Assembly (NCBI GenBank): GCA_946481695.1
Contig: CAMLON010000004.1
Coordinates: forward strand, 1-64,000
Reading direction: 5' to 3'
DNA length: 64,000 bases
DNA from: an uncultured Bartonella sp.
GTDB lineage: Bacteria > Pseudomonadota > Alphaproteobacteria > Rhizobiales > Rhizobiaceae
Shown piece by piece: positions 1-9,405 of the stretch (positions are counted from its first letter, which is position 1; the number at the start of each line of letters is the position of its first letter). The translations under genes were made by a program, and so were the position numbers. The notes beneath the pieces are model-generated. The model saw only the letters and a program-made list of their open reading frames with translations. It was not told the origin of the DNA and did no database searches.

Positions 1-112
1 AAAGCGACATCCCAAAAAGTGTGAAACGGTTTTTGGATAAGATGTGTGTGCACTTTAAAAGCGACATCCCAAAAAGTGTGAAACGGTTTTTGGACAAGAT
101 GTGCGTAAATTT
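1..112. repeat. 57-bp tandem repeat of a Rhizobiales intergenic motif
   Basis: The word GCGACATCCCAAAAAGTGTG begins at 4 and again at 61, giving a period of 57 bp with only a few differences between copies. The core (CATCCC-AAAAGTGTG-AA-CGGTTTTTGGA-AAGAT) resembles a short motif that recurs between genes in Rhizobium and Brucella genomes (recalled family knowledge). No convincing gene lies here. Its role, whether terminator, REP-like element or processing signal, is unknown. Confidence 0.6.
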
Positions 113-201
113 TTTCCCGAAACCGCTTGAAAGCCTATCAATTTCTCCACGGGATAAAACCGGTGAAAGCAATTTCAATTCCGGTTATGTGGGTAAACAT
201 G

Positions 202-804
202 TCAATCTTTGACTTTTTCGCCAGGGTAAGCACCCCAAAGTTGATCCTGAGCTACATAGCCACGCGTATGGTTTATGTTGAGCTCGCACCATTTTCCGTC
301 GCATTTATGAATAGTGCCAATGACACCGGGTTCAAGTTCGGCAGCAAGCGGTGCGTTTTCACTCGGTTCCTGACGCATGGGGGCAAGTTTGGATTTATCT
401 TTTTGCCAAGGCGTTATCATGGCTGTGCGATGACCCGATAAAAGGGACTGGTAGACCCAACCTTCATCACCATCCGAGTCGCGAATTTTCCGCCATTGAT
501 CGTATTCCTGCGTGATTTCCACAGGCAATCCTTGTTTTTGATAAGAAAACACAACCGTATAATTGCGTCCGGGACCAACGCGCACATTGACCCGTGCCGG
601 TTTGATAGAAACAAAACGCGGCAATGGTAAACCGCTAGGCCCCACATTGGCGGGAGTTTCCTGAGTGGTTTCTTCCTGTGCACAGCTTACAGCGGAAAGA
701 GATAATGTAGAAAAGACCGTCAACGCGGAATAGACGAGCATTTTCGCGATGGTTGAAAAACGGAACTTGTCGAAACTGTCCACTGTGCATGCCTTTCTTC
801 TCAT
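202..804 (-). CDS. SH3-domain secreted protein
   Basis: The protein has a hydrophobic segment (MLVYSALTVFSTLSLSAVSC) that reads as a signal peptide, followed by a bacterial SH3-like domain. The pattern in that domain is RVNVRVGPGRNYTVVF then WRKI-D-DGDEGWVYQSLLSG. A second, weaker SH3-like segment (GVIGTIHKCDGKWCELNI) lies near the C-terminus. Such proteins are exported and are thought to bind cell-wall material or partner proteins; no catalytic motif is visible. The start is uncertain: an ATG at 804 is used, but an ATG at 741 directly before the signal peptide, or a TTG at 846, is possible, and none has a strong ribosome-binding site. The gene is divergent from the dehydrogenase at 932. The family is common in Rhizobiales (family knowledge). 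Confidence 0.75.
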   Translation of the reverse strand: MRRKACTVDSFDKFRFSTIAKMLVYSALTVFSTLSLSAVSCAQEETTQETPANVGPSGLPLPRFVSIKPARVNVRVGPGRNYTVVFSYQKQGLPVEITQEYDQWRKIRDSDGDEGWVYQSLLSGHRTAMITPWQKDKSKLAPMRQEPSENAPLAAELEPGVIGTIHKCDGKWCELNINHTRGYVAQDQLWGAYPGEKVKD

Positions 805-931
805 ATGTTCTTTGATTTCTTTTCTGCTATAACAGATCAGACTCAAGACAGTCTGATGATCCTATGGCACATCGGTGGTTAAAGAGGTCTCAACATTCGG
901 GCAAAACACTGGAAATATTTCGAGGATTTCT

Positions 932-1939
932 ATGCAGGGGAAAAAATTACCATTGGTCATTTTGACACGCAAACTTCCGGATCAGGTTGAAAAGCGTATG
1001 TGCGAGCTTTTTGATACAGAAGTCGTCAAACAGGATCGGCCAATGTCTCGACAAGAGCTGGTTGCTGCGGTCAAACGCGCGGATGTTCTGGTTCCGACCA
1101 TTTCTGATGTTATTGACAAGGACCTTATCGATCAGGCAGGAAATAATCTTAAAATGATTGCCAATTTTGGCAACGGTGTTGATAATATCGACATTAATGC
1201 GGCGACCGGCCGCGGCATTCTTGTGACCAACACCCCGAATGTTCAAACAGAAGATACAGCCGATATGGCAATGGCACTGATATTGGCAGTGCCGCGCCGT
1301 CTTGTCGAGGGTGCCGATGTACTCAATGAAAGCGGAATCTGGCCGGGTTGGTCTCCGGATTGGATGTTGGGCCGGCGCATCTATGGAAGGAAACTCGGTA
1401 TTATCGGTCTCGGTCGCATTGGAACAGCGGTTGCGCGCCGCGCCAAAGCATTTGGTCTTTCGATCCACTATCATAATCGCGCCCGCGTTAGCGAAAAAAT
1501 TGAAGAACAGCTGGACGCGACCTATTGGGCCGATCTTGATGATATGTTGAAGACGATTGACATTCTTTCAATCAATTGCCCGCTCACCGAGAACACCTAC
1601 CATCTCCTTTCAGCTGAACGCCTTGCTTTGATGCAGGAAACAGCCTACGTCGTTAACACGGCTCGTGGTGAAATTATTGATGAAAATGCCCTCGCCAGAC
1701 AGATAGAAAATGGCAAACTTGCCGGCGCAGGCCTTGATGTTTTCGAAAAAGAACCGAATTTCAGTCCGTCGCTTGCCAAATTGGCGCGGCAAGGCAAGGT
1801 GGTGCTTCTGCCGCACATGGCATCGGCGACGGTGGAAAGCCGGATTGATATGGGGGAAAAAGTCATCATCAATATCAGAGCTTTTATCGATCACCATCGT
1901 CCACCCGATCGCATTATTCCTGAAAAATTGCGTAACTAA
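932..1939 (+). CDS. D-isomer-specific 2-hydroxyacid dehydrogenase (glyoxylate reductase type)
   Basis: The 335-residue protein belongs to the NAD(P)-dependent D-2-hydroxyacid dehydrogenases, which reduce 2-oxoacids such as glyoxylate or hydroxypyruvate. The Rossmann motif GLGRIGTAVARRAKAFG sits near residue 155. The catalytic Arg is in NTARGEIIDE, the Glu in DVFEKEP and the His in LPHMASAT, so the Arg/Glu/His triad is complete. The ATG at 932 is preferred over an in-frame upstream start at 875 because GAGGA lies just before it and the homology begins there. The closest class is GyaR-like glyoxylate reductase, but the exact substrate cannot be read from sequence. It is a single-gene unit followed by almost 500 bp without a gene. 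Confidence 0.9.
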   Translation: MQGKKLPLVILTRKLPDQVEKRMCELFDTEVVKQDRPMSRQELVAAVKRADVLVPTISDVIDKDLIDQAGNNLKMIANFGNGVDNIDINAATGRGILVTNTPNVQTEDTADMAMALILAVPRRLVEGADVLNESGIWPGWSPDWMLGRRIYGRKLGIIGLGRIGTAVARRAKAFGLSIHYHNRARVSEKIEEQLDATYWADLDDMLKTIDILSINCPLTENTYHLLSAERLALMQETAYVVNTARGEIIDENALARQIENGKLAGAGLDVFEKEPNFSPSLAKLARQGKVVLLPHMASATVESRIDMGEKVIINIRAFIDHHRPPDRIIPEKLRN

Positions 1940-2424
1940 GTCTTTTATAGCGAGCCTTTGACCTTTGAAAAAAGCGGTTTGGATGCCAATTTACAGCACT
2001 CGATTCGACGTATCTTGCCAAACTTTATGACTTGAAAACGCTTGAGTTCAGTGACCTATGTTTTGTCGCTAGCCGGTTTTAAAAGTGACCATGTTTTGTT
2101 TTTTGCGGTTAAGCTAACTTTCAAAAGTCATCAGCTTTTCCGGTCATTAGTTTCCCGAAGTGGAATATCTTTTTGCTTTCAAAAAAATGCAGGATTGAAA
2201 AACCCGTTGGTAAAGGCTTTTTAGACGAGTCTTTTTGTTTTTCATGAACGGGTCATTGAAGAATTTTGTCCGGAAACCGGAAAAGAGCGGCTTTAACTCT
2301 TTTCCAGGGGGGGGCAAGGGTCTCTTTTGCATTACGAGTTGCGAGATTTCTGACGTTCAAAGCCGTTATTTTGTCGCGTTTAATTTTTGATAGCGCTTTA
2401 TGCCTTCTCGCTTTTCAAGAAAAC
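1940..2424. other. Intergenic region without a recognised gene
   Basis: The convergent genes ending at 1939 and 2425 are separated by 485 bp. Short open frames on both strands lack ribosome-binding sites and recognisable domains. The stretch holds several CCGGTTT/AAACCGG words and a G-run near 2307, but no clear terminator hairpin was found. Confidence 0.5.
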
Positions 2425-3297
2425 TCAACGTGTGGGGACTGGTGTTTCACCGCTATAGTCGTAAAAGCCGCGGCCACTTTTGCGCCCCAACCAGCCGGCT
2501 TCGACATATTTTATCAATAAGGGGCAAGGACGATATTTCGAGTCTGACAATCCCTGATGCAAAACATGCATAATCGCAAGGCAGACATCGAGTCCAATAA
2601 AATCGGCAAGTTCCAATGGCCCCATCGGATGATTGGCACCGAGTTTCATCGCAGTATCAATTGCATTGACGTCCCCTACGCCTTCATAAAGAGCGTAGAT
2701 CGCCTCGTTAATCATCGGCACCAAGACACGATTGACGATGAAGGCAGGAAAATCTTCGGTAACAGTAAAAGTTTTTCCGATTGAAGTGACAAAATCGCAA
2801 ATCGTCGAATAGGTTTCTTCGCTGGTTGCAATGCCGCGCACCACTTCAACAAGCTTCATTTGTGGTACCGGATTCATAAAATGCGTGCCAATGAATTTTT
2901 CCGGACGGTTTGTGGTTGCAGCAAGACGGGTGATGGAAATGGTAGAGGTATTGGTCGCAAGAATTGTTGAAGGTGAAAGGTTCTCGCACAATCCGATAAA
3001 AATATCCCGTTTTATATTTTCATCTTCGCTGGCAGCTTCAATGATAAGATCGGCTCCCTTCAATTCATCCAGAGTCAGTCGGGTTGAAAGCCTTTTGATC
3101 GTATCAAGGCGGCTTTGCTCATTCATTTTTCCGGCTTTCACCAGATGGGCAAGATTGAATTTTATAGTTGAAATCGCTTTTTCAACCTGTTCGGCAGAAA
3201 TATCGTAAAGAAGAACCTCGAAACCGGCAGTCGCAACAGTTTGGGCAATTCCTCCACCCATTTGCCCTGCTCCGACAATAGCGACCGTCTTTATCAT
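2425..3297 (-). CDS. hbd: 3-hydroxybutyryl-CoA dehydrogenase
   Basis: The 290-residue enzyme oxidises (S)-3-hydroxyacyl-CoA with NAD(P). It belongs to the short 3-hydroxyacyl-CoA dehydrogenase family used in butyrate, acetoacetyl-CoA or polyhydroxybutyrate metabolism. The N-terminal NAD motif is VAIVGAGQMGGGIAQ. The family signature GTHFMNPVPQMKLVEVV follows, and the C-terminal helical domain carries HPMGPLELADFIGLD. The start at 3297 has GGAGGAG just upstream; a longer frame begins at 3336 but overlaps the preceding gene. It lies 14 bp after the adenosyltransferase gene on the same strand, so the two are probably one transcript. In related Brucella the gene sits near the electron-transfer flavoprotein genes, which are not in view here. 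Confidence 0.92.
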   Translation of the reverse strand: MIKTVAIVGAGQMGGGIAQTVATAGFEVLLYDISAEQVEKAISTIKFNLAHLVKAGKMNEQSRLDTIKRLSTRLTLDELKGADLIIEAASEDENIKRDIFIGLCENLSPSTILATNTSTISITRLAATTNRPEKFIGTHFMNPVPQMKLVEVVRGIATSEETYSTICDFVTSIGKTFTVTEDFPAFIVNRVLVPMINEAIYALYEGVGDVNAIDTAMKLGANHPMGPLELADFIGLDVCLAIMHVLHQGLSDSKYRPCPLLIKYVEAGWLGRKSGRGFYDYSGETPVPTR

Positions 3298-3311
3298 GCG
3301 CTTCTCCTCCT

Positions 3312-3872
3312 CTAGCGATTCTTTCCCGGTACCCATAATACATCATTTTTGCCGCAATCATTAGCATAACGGGCAGCGACAAACAGAAAATCCGAAAGCC
3401 GGTTGATATAGCCTAGAACATCTTTATTGACATTTTCTTGCTCGCTCAATGCGACAATGATGCGTTCGGCACGTCTTGCAACAGTACGGGCAAGGTGTAG
3501 ATAGGCTGATGCTTTGGATCCGCCGGGCAGAACAAAAGATTTCAAGGGCGAGAGTTTTTCATTCAACCTGTCGATTTCATCCTCAAGCCGTTTTGTCTGG
3601 GTAGAAAGAACGCGTAAATCGCCTTTATTTTCGCTTTGTTCAGGGGTTGCAAGATCAGCTCCAAGATCGAAAAGATCATTTTGTATTTCTTCGAGCATTC
3701 TGTCGAGATCGCTTACGGTTTCAAGACGGGCAAGCCCTATTGTTGCATTGGTTTCATCTATCGAACCATAAGCGTCAACGCGTAAATCGGCTTTCGAGCG
3801 TCTGGGACCATTAACAAGACCGGTTGTACCATCATCACCGGTACGCGTGTAGATTTTATTGATTTTGACCAT
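3312..3872 (-). CDS. pduO: Cob(I)alamin adenosyltransferase, PduO type
   Basis: This ATP:cob(I)alamin adenosyltransferase makes adenosylcobalamin, the cofactor of methylmalonyl-CoA mutase. The N-terminal phosphate-binding pattern KIYTRTGDDGTTGLVNG, the helix around RRAERIIVAL and the C-terminal YINRLSDFLFVAARYAN are hallmarks of the PduO/MMAB class. At 186 residues it has the normal single-domain length. AAGGAA precedes the ATG at 3872. It is the first gene of a two-gene unit with hbd. A methylmalonyl-CoA epimerase gene at 45.2 kb in the same window supports a B12-dependent propionyl-CoA route (inference). Confidence 0.92.
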   Translation of the reverse strand: MVKINKIYTRTGDDGTTGLVNGPRRSKADLRVDAYGSIDETNATIGLARLETVSDLDRMLEEIQNDLFDLGADLATPEQSENKGDLRVLSTQTKRLEDEIDRLNEKLSPLKSFVLPGGSKASAYLHLARTVARRAERIIVALSEQENVNKDVLGYINRLSDFLFVAARYANDCGKNDVLWVPGKNR

Positions 3873-4093
3873 TTTTTAAGTTCCTTGAGAAGCCATTTTC
3901 TATTTGAAAATATAGATAGCTTTTGTTGCCCCAATGTCCATGAAACTTATGTGACGTTATCAAATGACGGGAAAACATTGAAATGCTCATTGTAATGCTT
4001 GTATAGATTGCGTTCTCAATTAAAATAATTTTATACGGTAGTCTGTGCGTTTTGCCCGTTAGGTGCGGGTTCATTAACGGGAAAGACATTGAT

Positions 4094-5041
4094 TTGACGC
4101 TGAGACCCTTACGCTTTTGTTGGCGCATTTTATATAACGCTGTCAGCCACTATTTCCGTGATTCTGGCAGCGCTTTTGCCAGTCATATAGCTTTGTCCGG
4201 TTTGATGGCGCTGTTTCCTTTCCTGATTTTTGCAACATCACTTGCAAGTTTTATCGGGGCACGTGCCTATACCCAGCAAAGCGTCAATGCGCTTTTGAAA
4301 ATGCTGCCTGATGCAATTGCCGGACCGATTGTCAAGGAAGTCGTCAATGTCATGACCATTCAGCGCGGTGGTTTGTTGACTATTTCGGTCATCGGAACAG
4401 CCTATTTTGCTTCAAACGGCGTGGAAGCATTGCGAACCGCGCTTAATCGTGCCTATCGCGTGGTCGATAGGCGCAGCCTGTTTTTTTGCCGGTTTCAAAG
4501 TTTGTTTTTTGTCATCGTCGGCACGATAGGATTGATGGTTATCAGTGTTCTTCTGGTGCTGGCACCACTTGTTATCAATATTCTTCAACATGATTATCCG
4601 GTTATCGGCCAATATGTCGGCACAATCCGCTTCTGGCGTTATGCCATTGCAGTGGTAGTTCTGTTGGTCAGCTTGTTGATTGCCCATAAATGGCTTCCTG
4701 CCGGAAAACGGAAATTGGCTGATATTTTGCCCGGCATCGGTGTAACCATGGTGGTTTGGGTTTTAGCCTCGATGTTATTTGCACAATATCTGGCAACATT
4801 TGCCAATTATGTTTCCACTTATGCAGGGCTCGCCTCGATCATGGTGGCAATCATTTTCCTCTATATGTTAAGTGCCATTTTTATTCTCGGTGGAGAAATC
4901 AACGCAGCCATTATGTTTTATCGTAACCGTCAGCAGCAGCCTGGCCAATTGGTGCGCTCTATAGAACAGAACAAGGAAAAGGAAGAAGGGCTGAAACAGC
5001 AAAACGATGACAGACAAAACGATTATAAAGTTGTTTCTTGA
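4094..5041 (+). CDS. YihY/BrkB family inner-membrane protein
   Basis: The protein has about six hydrophobic segments and the YihY/BrkB family pattern: SGSAFASHIALSGLMALFPFLIF near the N-terminus, YFASNGVEALRTALNRAYRV in the middle, and YASIM-like ANYVSTYAGLASIMVAIIFLYM near the end. The molecular function of the family is not settled; it was once wrongly called RNase BN. No ATG fits the N-terminus. A TTG at 4094 with GGGAAAG eight bases upstream is chosen, while a TTG at 4052 would add 14 residues. The tail is charged and Gln/Lys-rich and overlaps the next gene by 35 bp, which suggests translational coupling. Confidence 0.85.
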   Translation: MTLRPLRFCWRILYNAVSHYFRDSGSAFASHIALSGLMALFPFLIFATSLASFIGARAYTQQSVNALLKMLPDAIAGPIVKEVVNVMTIQRGGLLTISVIGTAYFASNGVEALRTALNRAYRVVDRRSLFFCRFQSLFFVIVGTIGLMVISVLLVLAPLVINILQHDYPVIGQYVGTIRFWRYAIAVVVLLVSLLIAHKWLPAGKRKLADILPGIGVTMVVWVLASMLFAQYLATFANYVSTYAGLASIMVAIIFLYMLSAIFILGGEINAAIMFYRNRQQQPGQLVRSIEQNKEKEEGLKQQNDDRQNDYKVVS

Positions 5042-5504
5042 TGGCGATGCCTGTCCTGTCAAAGCTGAAGCCTATCGGGTAGCCGAACGTTATCATATCA
5101 AAACTTTTATCGTCTCGAACAGCTTCATGAGAATACCGAACGAGGATTTTCTTGAAGCTGTTATTGTCGACAAAGGGCTCAACAAGGCAGATGACTGGAT
5201 TGCAGAACAGGCCGACGAGGCCAGTATTGTTGTTACCAATGATGTGCCATTGGCCGATCGTGTGGTCAAAAAGGGTGGAGTGGCTATTTCCCCGTCCGGT
5301 CGGCTCTTTGATGCGGCCACAATAGGCGCGGCATTGGCCACCCGTAATCTCTTTGAAAATCTGCGGGAAAGTGGTGTCGTAACCGGTGGCCCGCGCCCGT
5401 TTTCGGGGCGCGATCGTTCAGCGTTTCTTGGTGCGCTTGATTTGGCTGTGCAACGCAAAAAACGTCAAGGTTTTGAGACCGATTTTACCAAAAACCGGCT
5501 TTGA
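5007..5504 (+). CDS. YaiI/YqxD family protein (DUF188)
   Basis: The 165-residue protein matches the UPF0178/DUF188 family: LFLDGDACPVKAEAYRVAERY at the N-terminus, then IVVTNDVPLADRVVKKGG and ISPSGRLFDAATIGAAL. The family has a PIN-like fold with conserved acidic residues (DGDACPV, TNDVPLAD) and is suspected to be a nuclease, but this is unproven. The ATG at 5007 lies inside the end of the BrkB-like gene, so the two are probably co-transcribed. A short perfect hairpin (5491-5512) overlaps the stop codon. Confidence 0.88.
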   Translation: MTDKTIIKLFLDGDACPVKAEAYRVAERYHIKTFIVSNSFMRIPNEDFLEAVIVDKGLNKADDWIAEQADEASIVVTNDVPLADRVVKKGGVAISPSGRLFDAATIGAALATRNLFENLRESGVVTGGPRPFSGRDRSAFLGALDLAVQRKKRQGFETDFTKNRL

Positions 5505-5512
5505 CCGGTTTT
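5491..5512 (+). terminator. AAAACCGG hairpin at the end of the DUF188 gene
   Basis: AAAACCGG at 5491 pairs perfectly with CCGGTTTT at 5505 around a six-base loop (CTTTGA). It covers the stop codon and is followed by only a short T stretch, so termination would be weak. A nearly identical hairpin occurs at 56309-56330, which suggests a dispersed small element. Confidence 0.4.
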
Positions 5513-5574
5513 CAACCGGCAATTTCATATACTGATTATTGTGTTCGGTGCTGTTTTGGATGGAAAACCGGTAA

Positions 5575-6279
5575 TCAGTCTTTTTTATCGGCTTCCATTG
5601 CCGCTTTCATCAGTTTTTCCGAATCGGCATTGCTCCACGGTGCCGAACCGTTATAAGAGCCGAGCAAACACCCATTTTTATCAATCAACATGGTAATGGG
5701 AAGTCCCACAGCCAGCCCTTGTTTGCGCACTTCATTAAAAACATCCATGGATTGGTCACGATAGAAAACAATATTGTCGGCTTTTATGCTTTTCAAAAAG
5801 TCTTTCACTTTTTCGTCGCTTGCTGTTTTATCAATATTGATGGCCATGACATCGAATGAATCATTGTGAATGGAACGTTTGAGATTGGCAAGTTCAGGCA
5901 TTTCGGTGCGGCAGGGTACACACCAGCTTGCCCAGAGGTTGACAAGTAGGGTTTTGCCGGAAAATTCGGACAATGTGTGATCTTTACCGGCTTCATCTTT
6001 GAAGCCGAGTTTGCGTGCATCATAAGGTTCGTCTGCAAAACGCATATTTTTGAAAAAACCGTTTGCCGATTGTTTAATCATATCAATTTTTCCGGCATTT
6101 CCGGTGCAGGGGGAAGCGGCTTCGGCATGGGCAACAGAAATCAGCGAAGGAAAAGAGTAAACTTGGTTGTCAGACCCCATCATTATCGCGTATATGCTCA
6201 GTACACCAAGTGTAGTTGTGGCAATTATTTTCCGGATTTTACTGGAAGATTTTGCTTTTTCGAGAATTCTTGCAACCAT
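5575..6279 (-). CDS. tlpA: TlpA-family thiol:disulfide oxidoreductase
   Basis: The 234-residue protein is anchored by an N-terminal membrane segment (residues about 18-35, [17 protein letters not shown]) and carries a periplasmic thioredoxin-like domain. The active site is [12 protein letters not shown] (CxxC), and the conserved cis-Pro region is [12 protein letters not shown]. Family members reduce disulfides in the periplasm, often for cytochrome c or copper-site assembly. GAAAGGACG precedes the ATG at 6279, which is preferred to a longer upstream frame. The gene is divergent from argH with only 31 bp between starts, an arrangement seen in other Rhizobiales. Confidence 0.9.
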   Translation of the reverse strand: MVARILEKAKSSSKIRKIIATTTLGVLSIYAIMMGSDNQVYSFPSLISVAHAEAASPCTGNAGKIDMIKQSANGFFKNMRFADEPYDARKLGFKDEAGKDHTLSEFSGKTLLVNLWASWCVPCRTEMPELANLKRSIHNDSFDVMAINIDKTASDEKVKDFLKSIKADNIVFYRDQSMDVFNEVRKQGLAVGLPITMLIDKNGCLLGSYNGSAPWSNADSEKLMKAAMEADKKD

Positions 6280-6310
6280 TTTTTCGTCCTTTCGATGGGG
6301 GCTAACATAT

Positions 6311-7711
6311 ATGAAGAACAATGGATCAAGCAACCAGATGTGGGGCGGCCGTTTTGCCTCGGGTCCGGCAGCCATTATGGAAGAGATCAACGCTTCGATC
6401 GGTTTTGATAAAAAACTTTATAAAGAAGATATCAAAGGCTCATCGGCTCATGCAGCTATGCTGGCTGCGCAAGGCATTATATCGGCAGCCGATTATGACG
6501 AGATCGAAAAAGGTTTGAAAACCATTCTTGCCGAAATTGAGAGTGGCAAATTTGTCTTTTCGCGCAAGCTTGAAGATATTCATATGAATATTGAAGCCCG
6601 CCTTGCCGAATTGATTGGTCCGGCCGCAGGAAGACTCCATACTGCCCGCTCGAGAAACGATCAGGTCGCTTTGGATTTTCGGCTCTGGGTCAGGGAAGAA
6701 ACCGACAAGACAATACAGTCTATCAGACATCTGATTGAAACATTGCTTGGTCGCGCCGATCAGGAAGTTGAAACACTTATGCCGGGCTTTACGCATTTGC
6801 AGGTTGCCCAGCCGATTACTCTTGGCCATCATTTAATGGCTTATGTCGAAATGTTCGGCCGCGATTTGTCGCGTATGCATGATGCACGTGAAAGGATGAA
6901 CGAATCACCTTTGGGAGCAGCCGCCCTTGCCGGTACGAGCTTTCCCACCGATCGTTTCATGACTGCAAAGGCTTTGGGTTTCAGAGAGCCGACAAGAAAT
7001 TCGATTGACAGTGTGTCCGATCGTGATTTTGCACTCGAATTTTTAAGTGCAACCGCCATATGCGCCACCCATCTTTCGCGCCTTGCCGAAGAGATTGTTA
7101 TCTGGTCAACGGCACAATTCAACTTTATCCATTTGCCTGATTCTTTTTCGACCGGTTCATCCATTATGCCACAAAAGAAAAATCCGGATGCGGCAGAACT
7201 TGTTCGCGCAAAGACCGGACGGATCAACGGGTCACTGATTGCTTTGTTGACCATTATGAAAGGTCTGCCGCTTGCCTATTCAAAAGATATGCAGGAAGAC
7301 AAAGAACAGGTTTTTGATGCCGCCCAATCGTTGGAACTTTCGCTTGCTGCAATGGCAGGTATGATTGGCGATCTCGAGATCAACCGTGACGTTATGAAAA
7401 AAGCTGCCGGTTCGGGTTATTCGACTGCAACCGATCTTGCTGACTGGCTTGTTAGAAAATTGGGTCTGCCATTTCGTGAAGCCCACCATATCACCGGTCA
7501 CGCAGTGGCTTTGGCTGAAAAGAAAAAATGTAATCTTTCCGATCTGACTTTGAAAGATTTGAAAACTGTTTATCCGGATATCACGGAAGACGTTTTTGAT
7601 GTCCTAAGCGTTGAAAAGTCTGTTCAAAGTCGCAAAAGTTATGGTGGTACCGCTCCGCAAGAAGTGCGTCGCCAAATCGACTATTGGAAAAAACGCCTTG
7701 CCAAAGCCTGA
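6311..7711 (+). CDS. argH: Argininosuccinate lyase
   Basis: ArgH cleaves argininosuccinate to arginine and fumarate, the last step of arginine biosynthesis, in the cytoplasm. The 466 residues match the usual length. The fumarase/aspartase superfamily signature [12 protein letters not shown] is near residue 283, with [11 protein letters not shown] at the N-terminus and [16 protein letters not shown] further in. The ATG at 6311 begins the homology; a longer open frame upstream overlaps the tlpA start and is rejected. The argH-lptM-lysA order that follows is conserved in Rhizobiales. argB is 43 kb away in this window. Confidence 0.97.
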   Translation: MKNNGSSNQMWGGRFASGPAAIMEEINASIGFDKKLYKEDIKGSSAHAAMLAAQGIISAADYDEIEKGLKTILAEIESGKFVFSRKLEDIHMNIEARLAELIGPAAGRLHTARSRNDQVALDFRLWVREETDKTIQSIRHLIETLLGRADQEVETLMPGFTHLQVAQPITLGHHLMAYVEMFGRDLSRMHDARERMNESPLGAAALAGTSFPTDRFMTAKALGFREPTRNSIDSVSDRDFALEFLSATAICATHLSRLAEEIVIWSTAQFNFIHLPDSFSTGSSIMPQKKNPDAAELVRAKTGRINGSLIALLTIMKGLPLAYSKDMQEDKEQVFDAAQSLELSLAAMAGMIGDLEINRDVMKKAAGSGYSTATDLADWLVRKLGLPFREAHHITGHAVALAEKKKCNLSDLTLKDLKTVYPDITEDVFDVLSVEKSVQSRKSYGGTAPQEVRRQIDYWKKRLAKA

Positions 7712-7825
7712 ATTTGAACGCTACACAAAGAATAGATTGAATGGGAATAGGTTTAAAATAGTTCGGAAAGAGCGTAACGCTTGCTATTTTTAAATGGGAC
7801 AAGCTTTTTGGAAAGAGACGCGATC

Positions 7826-8014
7826 ATGAAAAAAACTCTGGCCGGTTTGATGATTGTCACAATCTGTGGCGTGGCTTTGGCCGGTTGCGGGCGTAAAGGT
7901 CCGCTTGAACCGCCGCCGTCCACGATGATTGAGGACTCTAACGGCAAAATGGTTCAAAAACCGAAAGTAGAAAAACCGTTTATTCTTGATCCATTGATTA
8001 AGCAGAGGCACTAA
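7826..8014 (+). CDS. lptM: Small lipoprotein, LptM-like
   Basis: The 62-residue product has a signal sequence and lipobox ending VALAGC at Cys21, directly followed by GRKGPLEPPP. This Cys-Gly-x-x-Gly-Pro-Leu-x-x-Pro pattern defines the short LptM/YifL lipoproteins, which assist assembly of the LptD lipopolysaccharide translocon in Escherichia coli. The gene usually sits beside lysA or dapF, and here it abuts lysA with no gap. AAAGAGACG precedes the ATG at 7826. Function is assigned by family only. Confidence 0.85.
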   Translation: MKKTLAGLMIVTICGVALAGCGRKGPLEPPPSTMIEDSNGKMVQKPKVEKPFILDPLIKQRH

Positions 8015-9289
8015 ATGCAGCTTTTTCAATATCGTAATGGCTTTCTACATGCAGAAAATGTAGCAATTGCCGAGATAGCAAAAAAAATTCCAACCCCGTT
8101 TTATTGCTATTCGGCAACAGCCATTGTGAACCAGTTCGAGCAGTATCGTCATGCCTTTGCCGACACCGATGCACTTGTCGCCTTTGCACTGAAAGCCAAT
8201 TCCAATCAGGCAGTTTTAAGCCTGCTTGCAAAACAAGGCGCCGGTGCAGATGTTGTATCGGGCGGAGAAATGCGACGCGCGCTCAAAGCCGGTATTCCTG
8301 CCGACAAGATAGTCTATTCCGGTGTTGGCAAAACTGTTGAAGAAATCGACTTTGCTCTTGGTCATGATATCCATTGTTTCAATGCCGAATCAGAACCGGA
8401 ATTGCAGCAATTATCCGCGCGTGCTGTTGCACTGGGTAAAAAGGCACGCGTGTCTTTGCGCATCAATCCCAATGTTGATGCCAAAACACATCGAAAAATA
8501 GCAACCGGAAAGTCTGAAAACAAATTCGGTATTCCTATTGCAGTAGCACGTGACGTTTACGAACAGGCAGCAAAACTCCCCGGTCTTGATGTCCATGGAG
8601 TGGATGTTCACATCGGCAGCCAGATTTGCGATTTGCAGCCCTTCGAGGATGCTTTTTCACTCGTTGCCGATTTTGTTCATGTCCTGCGCGACGAGGGGCA
8701 CGATATTCGCCATGTTGATGTCGGCGGCGGGCTTGGCATTGTTTTTCGCAATGATAATGCGCCTCCACCTTCCCCTGCCGAATATGCAAATGTTGTCAAA
8801 AAACATTTTGCGCCTCTTAATGTCGAGATCATTATGGAACCGGGTCGTAATATCATCGGTAATGCGGGCATTCTGGTTACATCCATCATCTATATAAAAC
8901 ATGGAGCCGGAAAAAATTTCGTTATTGTCGATGCCGGGATGAATGATCTTATCCGACCGACTTTATATGATGCATGGCACGACATCGTTCCTGTAAAAGA
9001 GCCAAAGCAGAGTGATAAGCCGATGATGGCCGATATTGTCGGTCCGGTTTGCGAAACGGGTGACTATATGGGGCTTGGGAGGTTTCTTCCTTCGCCAAAA
9101 GCCGGTGACCTGCTGGCGGTCTGTAGCGCAGGGGCTTATGGTGCCGTTATGGCAAGCACCTATAATACACGGCTGTTGGTACCGGAAGTGTTGGTGAGTG
9201 ATAGTCGTTTTGATATTATTCGCCCGCGTATTTCATATGAAGAGCTGATAGAATTCGATCGTGTCCCTGAATGGGTAGAAAATTCCTGA
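8015..9289 (+). CDS. lysA: Diaminopimelate decarboxylase
   Basis: LysA decarboxylates meso-diaminopimelate to L-lysine using pyridoxal phosphate. The PLP-binding Lys is in LVAFALKANSNQAVL near residue 60. VDVGGGLGI and IMEPGRNI form the phosphate-binding region, and the substrate-side Cys and Tyr are in CSAGAYGAVMASTYN. At 424 residues it has the normal length. The start codon immediately follows the lptM stop, so the two genes are co-transcribed. dapD and dapE of the same pathway lie near the other end of the window. Confidence 0.97.
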   Translation: MQLFQYRNGFLHAENVAIAEIAKKIPTPFYCYSATAIVNQFEQYRHAFADTDALVAFALKANSNQAVLSLLAKQGAGADVVSGGEMRRALKAGIPADKIVYSGVGKTVEEIDFALGHDIHCFNAESEPELQQLSARAVALGKKARVSLRINPNVDAKTHRKIATGKSENKFGIPIAVARDVYEQAAKLPGLDVHGVDVHIGSQICDLQPFEDAFSLVADFVHVLRDEGHDIRHVDVGGGLGIVFRNDNAPPPSPAEYANVVKKHFAPLNVEIIMEPGRNIIGNAGILVTSIIYIKHGAGKNFVIVDAGMNDLIRPTLYDAWHDIVPVKEPKQSDKPMMADIVGPVCETGDYMGLGRFLPSPKAGDLLAVCSAGAYGAVMASTYNTRLLVPEVLVSDSRFDIIRPRISYEELIEFDRVPEWVENS

Positions 9290-9297
9290 TGTCGAAA

Positions 9298-9324
9298 CGG
9301 CCGGTTTTCAGGTAAAATCGGCCG
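9298..9324 (+). terminator. Hairpin downstream of lysA
   Basis: CGGCCGGTTTT at 9298 pairs with AAAATCGGCCG at 9314 across a five-base loop, with one G-T wobble. It starts nine bases after the lysA stop. No T-run follows, so it may be a weak terminator or a 3'-end stabiliser. Confidence 0.45.
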
Positions 9325-9405
9325 AACATTCTGGCGAAGGGATTCTCATTTGCCGGTTTCATTGTTATGATATGCAAAATCAACGCGAAGGAAAGAACAT
9401 AAATT

